Shown piece by piece: positions 1 through 10,699 of a DNA stretch of 64,000 bases. A program made the position numbers and the translations under genes. The notes beneath the pieces were generated by a model. That model saw only the letters and a list, made by a program, of their open reading frames with translations, was not told where the DNA came from and did no database searches. Each line of letters starts with the position of its first letter. Position 1 is the stretch's first letter. Source of the DNA: Stomorhina lunata (lineage: Eukaryota; Arthropoda; Insecta; Diptera; Rhiniidae); contig OW121740.1 of NCBI GenBank assembly GCA_933228675.1, positions 55,174,000 to 55,237,999 on the forward strand, written 5' to 3'.

Positions 1-2270
1 CTGGTTGACTGTCTACTCAAATGACCGTCGCACAGTGGGATAGTGGACAAATAGAATGGAAGTAAGTCCATAACTTCAAAAGCGATGGGCGGATTTCAAA
101 AAAATGGATGGATATTTTTTTTTTCAAATATTAACTTATAACTAAAAAGTTTTACTGTAGTGTATTGCACTAAGATTCCAATTTATTACAATTATTTATT
201 ATTGTAATAAATAGTTTTTTGATAAAACCAAAAAATGTTGGTGGGGAAACCTTTCCTCGACGCGTTTGGATTGTTAATTAGACCATCTCATCAGGAGGAT
301 TATCCCTAATTCTAGACAGAGCGAAAACTACACATTATATCTTATATTAAGGGACAGAATAAATACGAATTATTGTTGTGTCCAACAAATATCAACATAA
401 AGCGAAGATTATCAACTTATAACATTTTACATAGGAAAGCTTTTAATACACTTCTTGTTTGTAGAATATTCAAAATTTTATTCTTAAAAAAAAAAACTTT
501 AAATCAAGAAAATCGGTTTATATATAGATCAAATATTAGTAAAAATTTGATGCAGTTTTAAGTCGAATATCTTTAAAAACATAAGAGATAGGATATGCAT
601 GTCGCGATGCTTTTTGTAGACCTTGACCTAAGTATTTGTTATATAATATGATTTGAGGTGCCCTAATTTGGGGTTCGACTGTACCGCCCCAGTAGAATCT
701 AGGCTCTTCAGGTTCAAAACTTAAGCTCCAACGGTTTAGATGTTATGGACTTATTTCCATTATATTTTTCCACCATCACACTGCACGTCGATTAAAATCC
801 GATGAGATATGATGGATGCTTTTTTTTTTTGATATTTATATCAAAGAATGTCTTACAAAGAGATTGTTGCCATATATACAGTAACATGAGGTGTTTACAT
901 TCTTCTGGGCCGATCTTACTTCCTTTTAAAGTAAACCTGCCATGGAGTGGTATCAAAACAATAATGTCGTTTTAATTCCAAATGAAGCAAATCGGCAAAT
1001 TGTCTAGAACTCAGACCAAATAAGAAATATTGCGACCTCGTAAAAAGAATAATGTAGGACACAAAAAGACTCGACAACAAATTTCAAATTTTAGACTGAA
1101 GATGTCCATGGACATCAAGAAATTTACTGAAAAAAATAAATTATTTATAAAAAACTAAAAGTTTTTGTAATTCATTAATAAAATATAAATTTATACAAAA
1201 TTTACCATTACAAAACTTTTTTTCTATTGAAATTGGTTGGTTGGCTCTTTCAAAAGTTATAGTAGCTTGTTCGAACACTATAAATAAAATCTCACTCCTT
1301 ATATCCAATTTTAAAGTTAATTTTTCACATAACATTTCCAAAAATTTTGGGGAGGGGGATCATACATCTAGAATGAATAAAAATATAACCGCTATTGATT
1401 TTCAAAATGTAAAATTCTAAAGTTCCATTATTTGTGATAAGATGTGCCACAAATAATCACCCTAAAAAAGCCATAATATGAAGAAATACGATTCCGATGA
1501 TTCTTTCATCAAGAAAGTTATGAATTCTTTAGGGAACTAAGTGTCGATTTAGTAATTTTTGAACTGCCCTCATAATACAATCCACTAAGAATAAAAAAAT
1601 ATATACAAAAAATCTATAAATTATAAGATACATAGAATATTTAGTTGTTTGTTAGAAGAGGTTCAAGAACAAACAGATAATTAATAATTTGTTGAATATT
1701 TCAAAATTATTGTACAAAAAAGAAACTATACAAATTTAATTATGAAAACGAAAGCAATGATAAGGGGACAGCGATTTTCGATTTTCCCTTAAAACGTGTA
1801 CAAAATGAAAAACGTGTCGTAAATCAAATTAATATTGTTTATGTAAATAGGCTGTGTAAAATATATATATTCATTGATAGATCGGCTAATAATAGTTGGT
1901 AGTACATAAATATTTTGAATGTATTTTGGCAGTATGTACCACTATTTGACATGAAAGATTTTGCACAAAAAGAAATAATTTTTTACATTGTAATGTAAAT
2001 AACTTTAAAACCGTTGATCTAACAAAAAACTTATATTAGCACGTCTTCTGGTGAATTTTGTTTTGAATTCATTGATGTATTTTTAAATAAAATTGGACAA
2101 ATAGTATTCAATATATGATAAAAAAACACAAATTTTAGAAAAAAAAGCGACGAAAAAATTGTAATTTTCGGGCGTTGTTATACTTAGTTTAACTTGATTG
2201 TAATTTTCATCACAAGTTTCAAGCTTTAAGAAAAGTTAAATGAGAATTTAAGTTAAGAAATCCTTTTAAA
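1..2270. other. A/T-rich DNA without recognisable genes
   Basis: No coding region, RNA gene or complete element is visible; open frames are short and A/T-driven. A stretch near 1,222-1,300 resembles 8,333-8,400 (both contain the words TTCTATTGAAATTG and AAAGTTATAGTA), so both are probably pieces of one old dispersed repeat. Confidence 0.6.
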
Positions 2271-2681
2271 TATATCGTCACCTAAAATGCAAACAGGCGT
2301 AACTACACTTCTAGTTTTTTTTTTTACAGGAGAAGCAAGAAACGTTATAACTTTTAAACTACAAGGAACGTTAAATTCAAATTTTGGAGTTGAGTCAACA
2401 AACCATCAGCAAAAAAAACTCTAAAAGGTTTAGTTTTTGAGCGATTGCAAAAAAACAAAAGGGCTTAACTGAAAGTTTAATATTTTATGAAACAAAAAGT
2501 ACTCAACTACAATACAGATTTTGAGCAACATTATAAACCTTTGGTTTTTAGTGAATTAAATCGTCGTACGCATAAAAAAGTAGCTTGAGATGTATTTTGG
2601 GTTGCTGGGTCATAATCAATCAAAAAATCAATTGTATTTTTTGTGTTAGTTACGCCCTTTTGCATTTCAGGTGACGATATA
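2271..2681. repeat. Imperfect inverted repeat, ~38-bp arms
   Basis: The left arm (about 2,271-2,308) and the reverse complement of the right arm (about 2,643-2,681) share the words ATATCGTCACCT, AATGCAAA and GGCGTAACTA. About 334 bp lie between the arms. This is the structure of a short non-autonomous TIR element or a foldback relic. The true termini and a target duplication are not clear, so no superfamily is assigned. Confidence 0.5.
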
Positions 2682-3055
2682 ATCTTTGTTTTATGATATA
2701 CTAGTATGAATGTGGTGTTTTCAATTAAATTTAACTTTGTATTTATAGAGTAACTGCGAATATTGTATTTAAAATACAAATATGTATTCATATTTTATTT
2801 TCAATTATGAATGTTATAGACGTTTTATTCATTCGTTATTTAAAGTTGGCATGCTGCTGCACGTACTACGATTTTGTTGTATTTCATTCATTTAATACAA
2901 ATAGGAAAAAAGTTATGTATTTCAACCAAAAAAAAAATGTTCCTTAGAATGAAAGAAATAGTTAACAACCCAGCAAGCGAAGTCATTCGATCTTAATCCG
3001 TCGTTTACCCACTTCCTTTGTCTAAAGAAAATGGTGTTGATGTAAAGATGTAAAG
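2682..3055. other. A/T-rich spacer
   Basis: No gene or repeat could be recognised here. Confidence 0.5.
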
Positions 3056-3165
3056 GCATTTTCGGTATCCATTCATAACGAATATGGAAACATTATTACA
3101 GATAATATAGCCAAATCTGGTGCTCTCTTTAGTCAGGAGAATGCTGACCAGTATAAATATTTATC
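3056..3165 (+). pseudogene. LINE RNase H domain relic
   Basis: One frame reads NEYGNIITDNIAKSGALFSQ, which fits the end of a retroelement RNase H domain (canonical pattern G-N-E-x-A-D-x-x-A-K-x-G-A). The same tail pattern, AKxGALxSQ, recurs at 13,090-13,145, so both pieces probably come from one I-clade-like (RNase H-bearing) LINE family. Only about 35 codons survive and stops flank them. It is a dead fragment. The family-level call is inference. Confidence 0.45.
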
Positions 3166-3479
3166 GGTATACATAGTATGTAAGAAGATGTTTAAATCGT
3201 TTGTATCATCTAGAAAAGCCCTAACTCACACTTTTTTCGAAATAGATTTTTTTGTGATTCCAATGCATTTAACGCAAATACACCACCTCACAAAAATGTA
3301 AGACAATTTTTTCAAAACTAGTGGTTATTTAAGTAATTTTCTAAAAAGCCCTAACTTGTTTCTAAAAAATATATATTTTTATAAAGCCCTACCTCGCCAA
3401 ATTATGTGTCGTTGCATGGTCAAGTAATATAAAATTTTCCAATATTAAAGCTTTTAGTTGGATGTATAATTTTTATTTT

Positions 3480-4450
3480 TTTATTTACTATATCTAAAGC
3501 TTTCTACTAAAAACATACCACATCGAGAGCTTTCCAATAAAGAACTGCCACTTTCGATGATTTTCTATAATAAGCTTTCGATATCAAAAGATTCCTTATG
3601 TAAAACATTTGTCTTCAAAACAATTCAATTTCAATATCAAAAGATTTTCTATGGATAACTTTTATATCTAAAGTACTCTAAAAAACTGATTATATTAAAA
3701 ATTCCTATATAAAACTTTTGATGTCGAAAGAATTCCTATAATAAACATTCATTATCGAAAAATTTCTTGTATAAAACTTTCCTATAGAAAACTTTCAATA
3801 TTAAAAACTAACTTTTGATACAAAAAGCATTCAACTCAAAACATTCCATATCAAATACTTAAAAAAAAATATTTCCGATATAAATTTTCCGAGGTCGAAA
3901 GGTTTCCTATAATAAACTTTTGATATTGAAAATATTTTTCTATAGAAAACTTTCGATATCATAAGATTTCTTACATAAAACTTTTGTCGTCAAAATATTT
4001 AGGATTGAAAACCTTTTATATGAACAGATTTTCTAAAGGTTTCTTTTAATATCCAAAGCTTTCTACTAAAAACATTCCATATCAAGAGCTTTCCAATATA
4101 AAACTCCCAATATCTAAAGATTTCCTGTATAAATCGATGTCGAAAGGCTTCCTTTTATAAACTTCGATTTCCTTCATAAAAATTTGAATATCGAAAGATT
4201 TCATATAGAAACCATTCAGTCAAACTTTCAACATCGAAAGGTTTCCTATAGAAAACTTTTAATATCGAAAGGTTTCCAATAGAAGAATTTTAATATCGAA
4301 AAATCTCCTGTAGAAAACATTTGTTATCGAAAGATTTCCGATAGAATACATTCGATATGGAAAGCTTTCCTACAGAAAACTCTCACTATAGAAAGCTTTA
4401 CTACAGAAAACTCTCACTATCGAAAGCTTTCCTTAATATAGTTTATTTTG
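3480..4450. repeat. Decayed ~31-bp tandem array
   Basis: A unit of about 31 bp, built from words such as ATATCGAAAG, TTTCC and TATAGAAAACTTT, recurs across nearly 1 kb with many substitutions. In the best part (4,230-4,330) ATCGAAA recurs about every 30-31 bp. The unit aligns to the unit of the 46-49 kb satellite at about 24 of 31 positions, so this looks like an older block of the same repeat. Confidence 0.7.
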
Positions 4451-6023
4451 ATCACTACAGAAAAATGCTCTAGGTTACATTTATGATCTGAAATGAGACT
4501 ACAAAAAGCCCTATCTCAATTTAGTTTTTTATGTTTAAAATTAAAAAAAAATGTTTTGAAACGTAAATTTTTGTCAATTACTGTTTTAAATCAGTTTTTA
4601 CCTTCTCCTTTAATGTTTCAAATATGCGAGTTGGGGCCTTTCTACATGAGACCAACGATATACATACACCAAGGCTCATATATACAGGTTAACGCATGGC
4701 TACAACAAAATACAACAAGTCAAAAACAACATAGATTTTGTTCTTGGATAATAAGTTTTTTAATGCCAAAATTTAAAACAAAAATTCGACAATTCAGAAT
4801 AACAACAATAATTTGAGATTAGAAAAATTAAACAAATTTTGAACTAGAACAAATTTTGAAAAGCAGCTGACAAGTTGCAGTCACTTGTTATAATTACACT
4901 ATGTTCTTCACAAACGACAAATTTTCAGTTTCAAAACAAAAATGACAATCTATGACTTGATATCTCTGAAAAGACACGGAATTTTTTTGCATGATAGAAA
5001 ACTAGAACTTCAAATACTACTGTTCAATTGTCATAATATTTAGGAGGAAGAAACGTTTACCATCCTTTGTCATTACCTTGCCCCAATGAATCTGAGGTCT
5101 TATTATCATGGTAAATCACGAGTAGTCTAGAAATCCTTATTTTCTATCTGAACCATATACTGGTATCAAGTTGATGACTTAGTCTTAAGCAGCTTACTAA
5201 GCCTTAGCATCATAGTGTTTGCTGGGCAGAGAACACTACACAACCACCAGCACCCAAGTCAAAACATCAGCCCATTCAACAAAGATTCAATGACATTTCA
5301 CAAAGTATGAATCATCGTACACATTGGTGATTATGAAGTTTTAAACGTAAAAAAAAGAAAAATAAATTGTAAAATAAAAGTTTAATATGAACTTGTATGA
5401 AGTAGACTCTTAAAATGTATAACATGAGTAAGTAACTCCGTTTATGAATGTAGTAAAAGTTTTACGTCTACCAGTAGTTCGTTATCAATAAATGAAATTC
5501 GTTATAATTTTATTAAATGTTTGATTATTGGAATTAAAAATGTGAAAATTCTTTAATTTGCTGATAATTAAAACACGATTTTTAATTGAAAAAGTATTAC
5601 GAATAAAACTGTTTTTACATAGAAAATAATTGAAATGAGATTTGAAAGGGTAACCGGAAATACTTAAAATTATGAATGAAAATAAACTTTTGGATATGAT
5701 TTGAAATGTCTGACTAATGAGAATGATACTAGTTTCTTTTTATGTACCTAATTTAGATAATTGAAGCATAAACATAACCTTTTGTTGTCTGCTATTTTAG
5801 GTTAGTTTTGAATTGGAAACATGTTGATTAAAAGGGAAATTAATGTAATGAAGTAACAAGAAGGATTGACTTTTGTATTCTATTTACATAAAAAGTAATA
5901 AGAACATAAGGACTGAGATTTTATAAATAGTGCTTAAATATTTTTTAGTAGCAGTAGGCTTTGATATAAATGTAGATTATATATAAAAAATATATAAAGA
6001 ACCATAAAGCTATTTTGTGCAGA
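4451..6023. other. A/T-rich DNA, nothing recognised
   Basis: A 107-codon open frame at 4,493-4,816 has no recognisable domain and a composition like its surroundings, so it is not called as a gene. No RNA gene or element end is apparent. Confidence 0.5.
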
Positions 6024-6311
6024 AATGGATAATCAACAAAAAGAGGAAGAAAGAATTTTTGAAATTTATAAAAAAAAAAAATGTGTCACGAAATACGGTT
6101 TCCCGGATTGTTAGGAAGTATAATGATTTCGGTACTATTAAATAAAAACTGCGGGTTGTTTGCGGAAAGGGCATTTCTGATCTTAATAAGGCAAACAAAA
6201 ATTGTGTGTCTTACTTACTTGTCCAACAGAAAAGCGTCATATAAAGCAAATTGTTCGGAATTTTTTGTCAGAAAGGTTGAGAAAAGTGAGCGGCTGAAAT
6301 TGTATAAAGTA
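6024..6311 (+). pseudogene. Tc1-type transposase N-terminal relic
   Basis: From ATG at 6,024 the frame reads MDNQQKEEERIFEIYKK. After a one-base shift in an A-run it continues as NVSRNTVSRIVRKYNDFGTI. This is the pattern of the paired helix-turn-helix DNA-binding domain at the start of Tc1-family transposases. Further on, AAEIV in another frame fits the linker before the second helix-turn-helix. Stops and shifts show it is dead. It ends where the Helitron-like repeat begins at 6,312, so that repeat probably inserted into it. No catalytic domain was found nearby. Confidence 0.5.
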
Positions 6312-7711
6312 CTAGCTGATTTTAACCGGCGTTGCCCGGGTTATTAGTTAAAGTTATTAACTTATTACTATGTTAACACTTTCTTTAAAAATTAACAATT
6401 ATGAAATATTTTTTATTAATTTTTTAATTGAATCCTTTATTAATGTATTTGCATATGTATTTAATTGACTTATCAAACACCAATTATATTCCCAATATTC
6501 GTGCATTCGTTTTTCTATTTTAGATATATTAAAAAAAGAGGTCGTAAAAGTGGGCATGGTAAATTTTTCTTAATGCATAATCCTAACTTGGACTAAAAAA
6601 AAAACATTTACAAAGAAAAAATGTCTTCATTGGTCCAGCCGTTCTTAAGATATACAATTTTAAATAAAAGGGTAATTTTATCCCCATTTTCCAATTCCCA
6701 GGTCCCCGTTGGTCCATTTTCAAAAAACTGAAAAAGCGAAAATCCATCCTAAAATAAGAAAATATCCACACTTAAAACTTTAATTAATTAGGTTAAATCG
6801 TCATTTTTAATATATGACTTATATGGGAGGGGTCACGCCCATTTGAGATTTCAAAAAAAAAAAAAAAACGTACCCACCGTTAGCTTCTTTTATACTGTAA
6901 AAATTAAAGAAAAATCGGTCGACTCGGTCATCCATATTTGTCATTTTTAATATTTTACTTAAATGGGGGGGGGATCACGCCCACTTGATATTTAAAAAAA
7001 AAAACCTGACCTAGTTTACCCGCCGGTTACGCCTTAACGTACTGTCAAAATTTCAGAAAAATCGGTCCGCTCGGTCATCTATATTTGTCATTTTTAATAT
7101 ATGAGTTATATGGGGGGGTCACGTCCACTTGAGATTTCAGAAAAAACTCCAGACTATTTTAACTACCGGTCACACCTTACTCCACTGTCTAAATTTCAGA
7201 AAAATAAGTTGGTTTAATCATCCATATTTTTATGTTTTTAAATCTGACTTATATGGAGGGGGTCACGCCCACTTGAGATTTGAAAAAAATCTGGCCTATT
7301 TTATCTATTGGTCACACCTTAACATACTGTCAAAATTTCAGAAAAATCGCGTCTCTCGGTCGCCTATATTTTTAATTTTTAATATATGAGTTATATGGGA
7401 GGGGTCACGTCCACTGGAGATTTAAAAAAAAAATTAGCCTATTTTAACCACCGATCACACCTTACCATACTATCAAAATTTCAGAAAAATCGGGCCTATC
7501 TTTTGCCTATATTTGTCATTTTTAATATATGGGTTATATGGGAGGTGTCACACCCACTTGAGATTTCGAAAAAAATTGGCCTATAGTTACCACCGGCCAC
7601 ACCATACTACACTGTCAAAATTTGAGCAAAACCGGTCCGCTAGTTTCGGAGATCCTTCCCAACAAACAACATACAAACAGACGCGGACATTTTTTTTTTA
7701 TAGATATAGAC
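6312..7711 (-). mobile_element. Helitron-like non-autonomous repeat
   Basis: Read on the minus strand, the left boundary has the layout of a Helitron 3' end. There is an imperfect GC hairpin (6,326-6,339), ten bases, then CTAG (6,312-6,315) followed by T. The opposite end is A/T-rich (about 7,690-7,711) and, on the minus strand, starts near TCTATATC. The base before that TC is G rather than the expected A, so this end is uncertain. No Rep/helicase coding is present. Most of the body is a tandem array, annotated separately. Helitron membership is inferred from end structure only. Confidence 0.45.
6780..7640. repeat. Six ~143-bp tandem repeats inside the Helitron-like element
   Basis: The phrase 'TTATATGGGAGGGGTCACG' or a close variant recurs near 6,816, 6,957, 7,103, 7,247, 7,387 and 7,532, a spacing of 140-146 bp. 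Each unit also holds a poly-A stretch and a GAAAAATCGG-type word. Several short open frames cross the array, but they follow the repeat and are not genes. Confidence 0.8.
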
Positions 7712-8008
7712 AAAAGGTGCCTAATAGAAAGTCCACAAAGAATTAGGAAGCAAAACAGTGGGCTAAAAAACTGCATTGAAATTTCTTAACGAAATATAAA
7801 TGCTCTATATAGGGGACGATGAAACCTATGGCCTCGGCGACTTTTCCCATTTTCCAGAAAAGACGTTGTCGATGCAAAAGAAAATGTGAACGAAAAATTC
7901 CGAACCCAAAAGAAAACAAAATTTCCTAAAAAAAAAATTGGTTTGGCAAGCATTTTGTACTTGCGAAATGCAATCCCCTCATAACAACTGAAAATATTAA
8001 CGTTAATT
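7712..8008. other. Spacer between repeats
   Basis: No convincing gene. It may continue the interrupted Tc1 relic, but the similarity is too weak to claim. Confidence 0.4.
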
Positions 8009-8333
8009 AAACCCTTCACCACCATAGGTGGAAAGGGTATTATAAGTTTGTGCTGATGTATGTAACGCATAGAAATATTTGTCTGTGTTTTTGTAACAAC
8101 TGTAATCAATCTGCCAAATTTCGAGATAATCGGTCCACATTTGACCCTAGTTCTCATATAAGTCCAAATGAAATGGAAACAGCTTAAATATATAAGTTTT
8201 GAGAAAATGTTTGTATGATGCCAAAATTTAGCAAATATTTGTCTTTATACAGGAAAAAGAACACCTTCCCCTTAGTGGTGAAGGGTATCGTATGGACGGG
8301 CTTGACCGACTATAGCACTTTCTTACTTGTTTT
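8009..8333 (+). mobile_element. INE-1/DINE-like repeat, family A (internally deleted)
   Basis: It begins with a CCTTCACCACC / GGTGGAAAGGGT hairpin-like start. It ends with GTGGTGAAGGGTATCG, then a stem-loop containing GACCGACTATAGC, then CTTTCTTACTTGTTTT. Drosophila INE-1/DINE (Helentron-type) elements end in the same layout: a sub-terminal GGGTATC, a CGACTATAGC stem-loop and a TTGTTTT tail. The full-length copies here are about 780 bp; this one is missing most of its middle. Confidence 0.6.
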
Positions 8334-8881
8334 CTATTGAAATTGTTTGACTCTATCCAAAGTTATAGTAACTTATTTGAGCACTATTTATTGAAAATTA
8401 CGACTTAATCGACAGATGATTAGTTGTATGCTGTAAATAGTACATACCTCAAACGGGAAATAATATTACATATAAATTATGAACCAATTAATAGACTGCT
8501 TCCCAGCTAATTCTCACTATAAATTGAATCTGAAAGAACTTGAATTTCGATTTTGCAAATCCAAAATGCTAAACGCATTAATAAATAAATAATTTATAAG
8601 ATCGGACCACGAGTAAAATCTAGTTCACTCGGTTCCTTTGTCTATAATCTGCTGAATTCTTGCCAAATCATTTCAGAAAACCAGAACCTACTTCAAAGTA
8701 TTCATTTGAAGTATTTGCCGAAATAAAAACCGTCATCGTCATCGACTTTGTTTCGAATATTATTCATCTTTCGAGCCATAACAACCAAAAAATCTATAAT
8801 AATTTGATTTCCGATATGTCTAACCTAAAGTAATATAATACCCCCTAAATCAAAAATGAATATAAAATAATTAGTCTTATA
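8334..8881. other. A/T-rich spacer
   Basis: Apart from the 8,333-8,400 similarity to 1,222-1,300, nothing is recognised. Confidence 0.5.
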
Positions 8882-9462
8882 CAGGCCTATTCTGCAAATC
8901 ACGTGATTTGAAATCACATTCCGTTTTGAAATCACAAATGTGATTTGTGCCTGTTCTGTAAATCACAATTTTTTAAGTTTTTTCTGTGATTTAAACTTCT
9001 CAAAACACAAGGAAATTTGTATAAACTAGTGCTAATGCACTATTTTTAATAATATTTAACGTCATTATTAAAATTTGACTGATTTTATTGGTATTTTTAC
9101 AAGAATTTTACGCTTTTAACGTTGACAAAGTCAATTTTGCTACTTGGTCGGTTTTAAGAAAAATCACAAAAAATGTAGCTTAAAATGAGTGTGTCCGTTT
9201 TTTCGTATTTATGTTTGAACATTTAATTAAAATTGCAAATTTTATTACAAAATATTATAAAAATCATATTAGGCTTTTTATCTATTCAATTAGTAATAGA
9301 AATAAAAATAAAATTACTTGTACAACAGACAAGTGGTTTCAAATCGATAGTGTCTTAGCTGACCGGTTTGAAATCACAAAACTTTTGGGATTTTTATTTG
9401 CAGAACACCTTTTATGTGATTTTAAATCACTTTCACAAAATGTGATTTTCAGAATAGGCCTG
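8882..9462. mobile_element. 581-bp TIR element (MITE) with repeated AAATCAC motifs
   Basis: The left end CAGGCCTATTCTGCAAATCAC matches the reverse complement of the right end, CAGGCCTATTCTGAAAATCAC, with one mismatch in 21. Both ends are flanked by ATA (8,879-8,881 and 9,463-9,465), a possible 3-bp target duplication. The motif AAATCAC and its complement recur at both ends. The open frame 9,211-9,498 runs through the right terminus and shows no domain, so it is not called. The superfamily is undetermined. Confidence 0.65.
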
Positions 9463-9529
9463 ATAGCCCAAATTTTGAATGGAAAGTTTGGGACTTAATA
9501 TTCATTATTTTTAAATAAAAAGTACAAAA

Positions 9530-10320
9530 AAACAAGTAAGAAAGCGCTATAGTCGGTCAAGCCGACCATACGATACCCTTCACCACTAAGGTCGAAGGTG
9601 TTATTTTTCCTGTATAAAGACAAATATTTGCTAAATTTTGCCATCATACAAACATTTTCTTAAAACTTATATATTTAACCTGTTTCCGTCATTTGCACTT
9701 ATATGAGAGCTAGAGTCAAATGTGGACCGATTATCTCGAAATTTGGCAAGTTGACTACAGTTGTTACAAAAATTATGTACCTATGCGAAAAATAAACTCA
9801 AAATTTTCATTATCTTTAGATTTACGAGCGTTTTAGTGATTTTTTGTCTCATTTAGTGCGTTTTTAAAGAAGTGTTTGTATGGGAGCTATGGTCAAATGT
9901 GGACCGATTTCAACGAAATTTGATACAGCGATTTAAGTTTACATAAGCAGTATCTGTTTTAAATTTCATGAAAAAATATTGATATTTGTGGCCAATATAT
10001 CAATTCCGGGAAGTGGGACCTATGGGAGGTACCATAAATAATGGACCGATTTTGACCAATTTCAATAGCCATGGTCCCATTGTCAAAAAAATTAAATTAG
10101 AATTGCGACCTGTAGTTTGATTACAAGGTTTACATGGGGGTCCAGCCAGCCGTCCAGCCAGCCAGACGGACGGACATCGCTAAATCGACTCAGAAAGTGA
10201 TTCTAAGCCTATTGGTATACTAAAAGGTGGGTCTAAGACAAATATCAGCACGAACTTATAACTTATAAATATCAGCACAAACTTATAATACCCTTTCCAC
10301 CTATGGTGGTGAAGGGTATA
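9530..10320 (-). mobile_element. INE-1/DINE-like repeat, family A (near full length)
   Basis: This is the reverse-oriented counterpart of the 59.7-60.5 kb copy. The tail stem-loop (CTATAGTCGGTCAAG...) lies at about 9,548 and the GGTGGTGAAGGGTATAAA start lies at about 10,304-10,321. In between are the family phrases ATGTGGACCGATT (twice) and CAATTCCGGGAAGTGGGACC. It has no coding capacity, as expected for INE-1-type elements. Confidence 0.65.
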
Positions 10321-10345
10321 AAAAAACTGTAGGGTGTGATTGATG

Positions 10346-10431
10346 GATGCTGTGGCTCAGTTGGTTAGTACGTCGACCACTAATCATAACATATCATATT
10401 CAGCCTGAGTTCGATTCCCGGCCACGGCATC
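10346..10431 (+). mobile_element. tRNA-derived SINE head
   Basis: There is a clear pol III A box (TGGCTCAGTTGG, 10,353-10,364) and B box (GAGTTCGATTCC, 10,407-10,418). GATGCTG at 10,346-10,352 can pair with CGGCATC at 10,425-10,431 as a seven-base acceptor stem. The interval is 86 bases, the D-arm does not fold well and the T-stem has an A-C mismatch, so a functional tRNA is unlikely. A tRNA-like head followed by unrelated A/T-rich sequence is typical of a SINE. The body may run to about 10,700. Confidence 0.55.
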
Positions 10432-10544
10432 ATCAATTTCTGTAATTATTAATTTCTCTGAAATTACTAAATACCACAGCATCCTCCACTGGCGGTAAGC
10501 CTACCGCAATGAAATAAAATTCGGTATAAAACAAATGGAGCAAC

Positions 10545-10695
10545 TTCACTGTTCTAAAAATAGTCATGACGTGCAATTAAGCTGTTGAATAATATAAAGC
10601 TTTATCTCTCTTGTTTACCACCTTTCATGTCTCTACTATCCCCATTAAAAAGAAGGTAGGCAGTATTTAGCTGAGGGTTACTTCTCTACATCGTT
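10545..10695 (+). repeat. Dispersed repeat shared with 49.69-49.87 kb
   Basis: The phrase GTTGAATAATATAAAGCTTT, then TATCTCTC, ACCACCTTTC, ACTATCCCC, AAGAAGGTA and GCAGTATTT, occurs in the same order at 49,712-49,850. Here it follows the SINE head, so it may be the SINE body. The second copy has no visible tRNA head. Confidence 0.6.
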
Positions 10696-10699
10696 ACGT

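Noticed and set aside
4493..4816. 107-codon protein gene
   Set aside because: No domain, local base composition, no splice or promoter support.
10346..10431. Functional tRNA gene
   Set aside because: Length 86, poor D-arm and a mismatch in the T-stem; a SINE head fits better.
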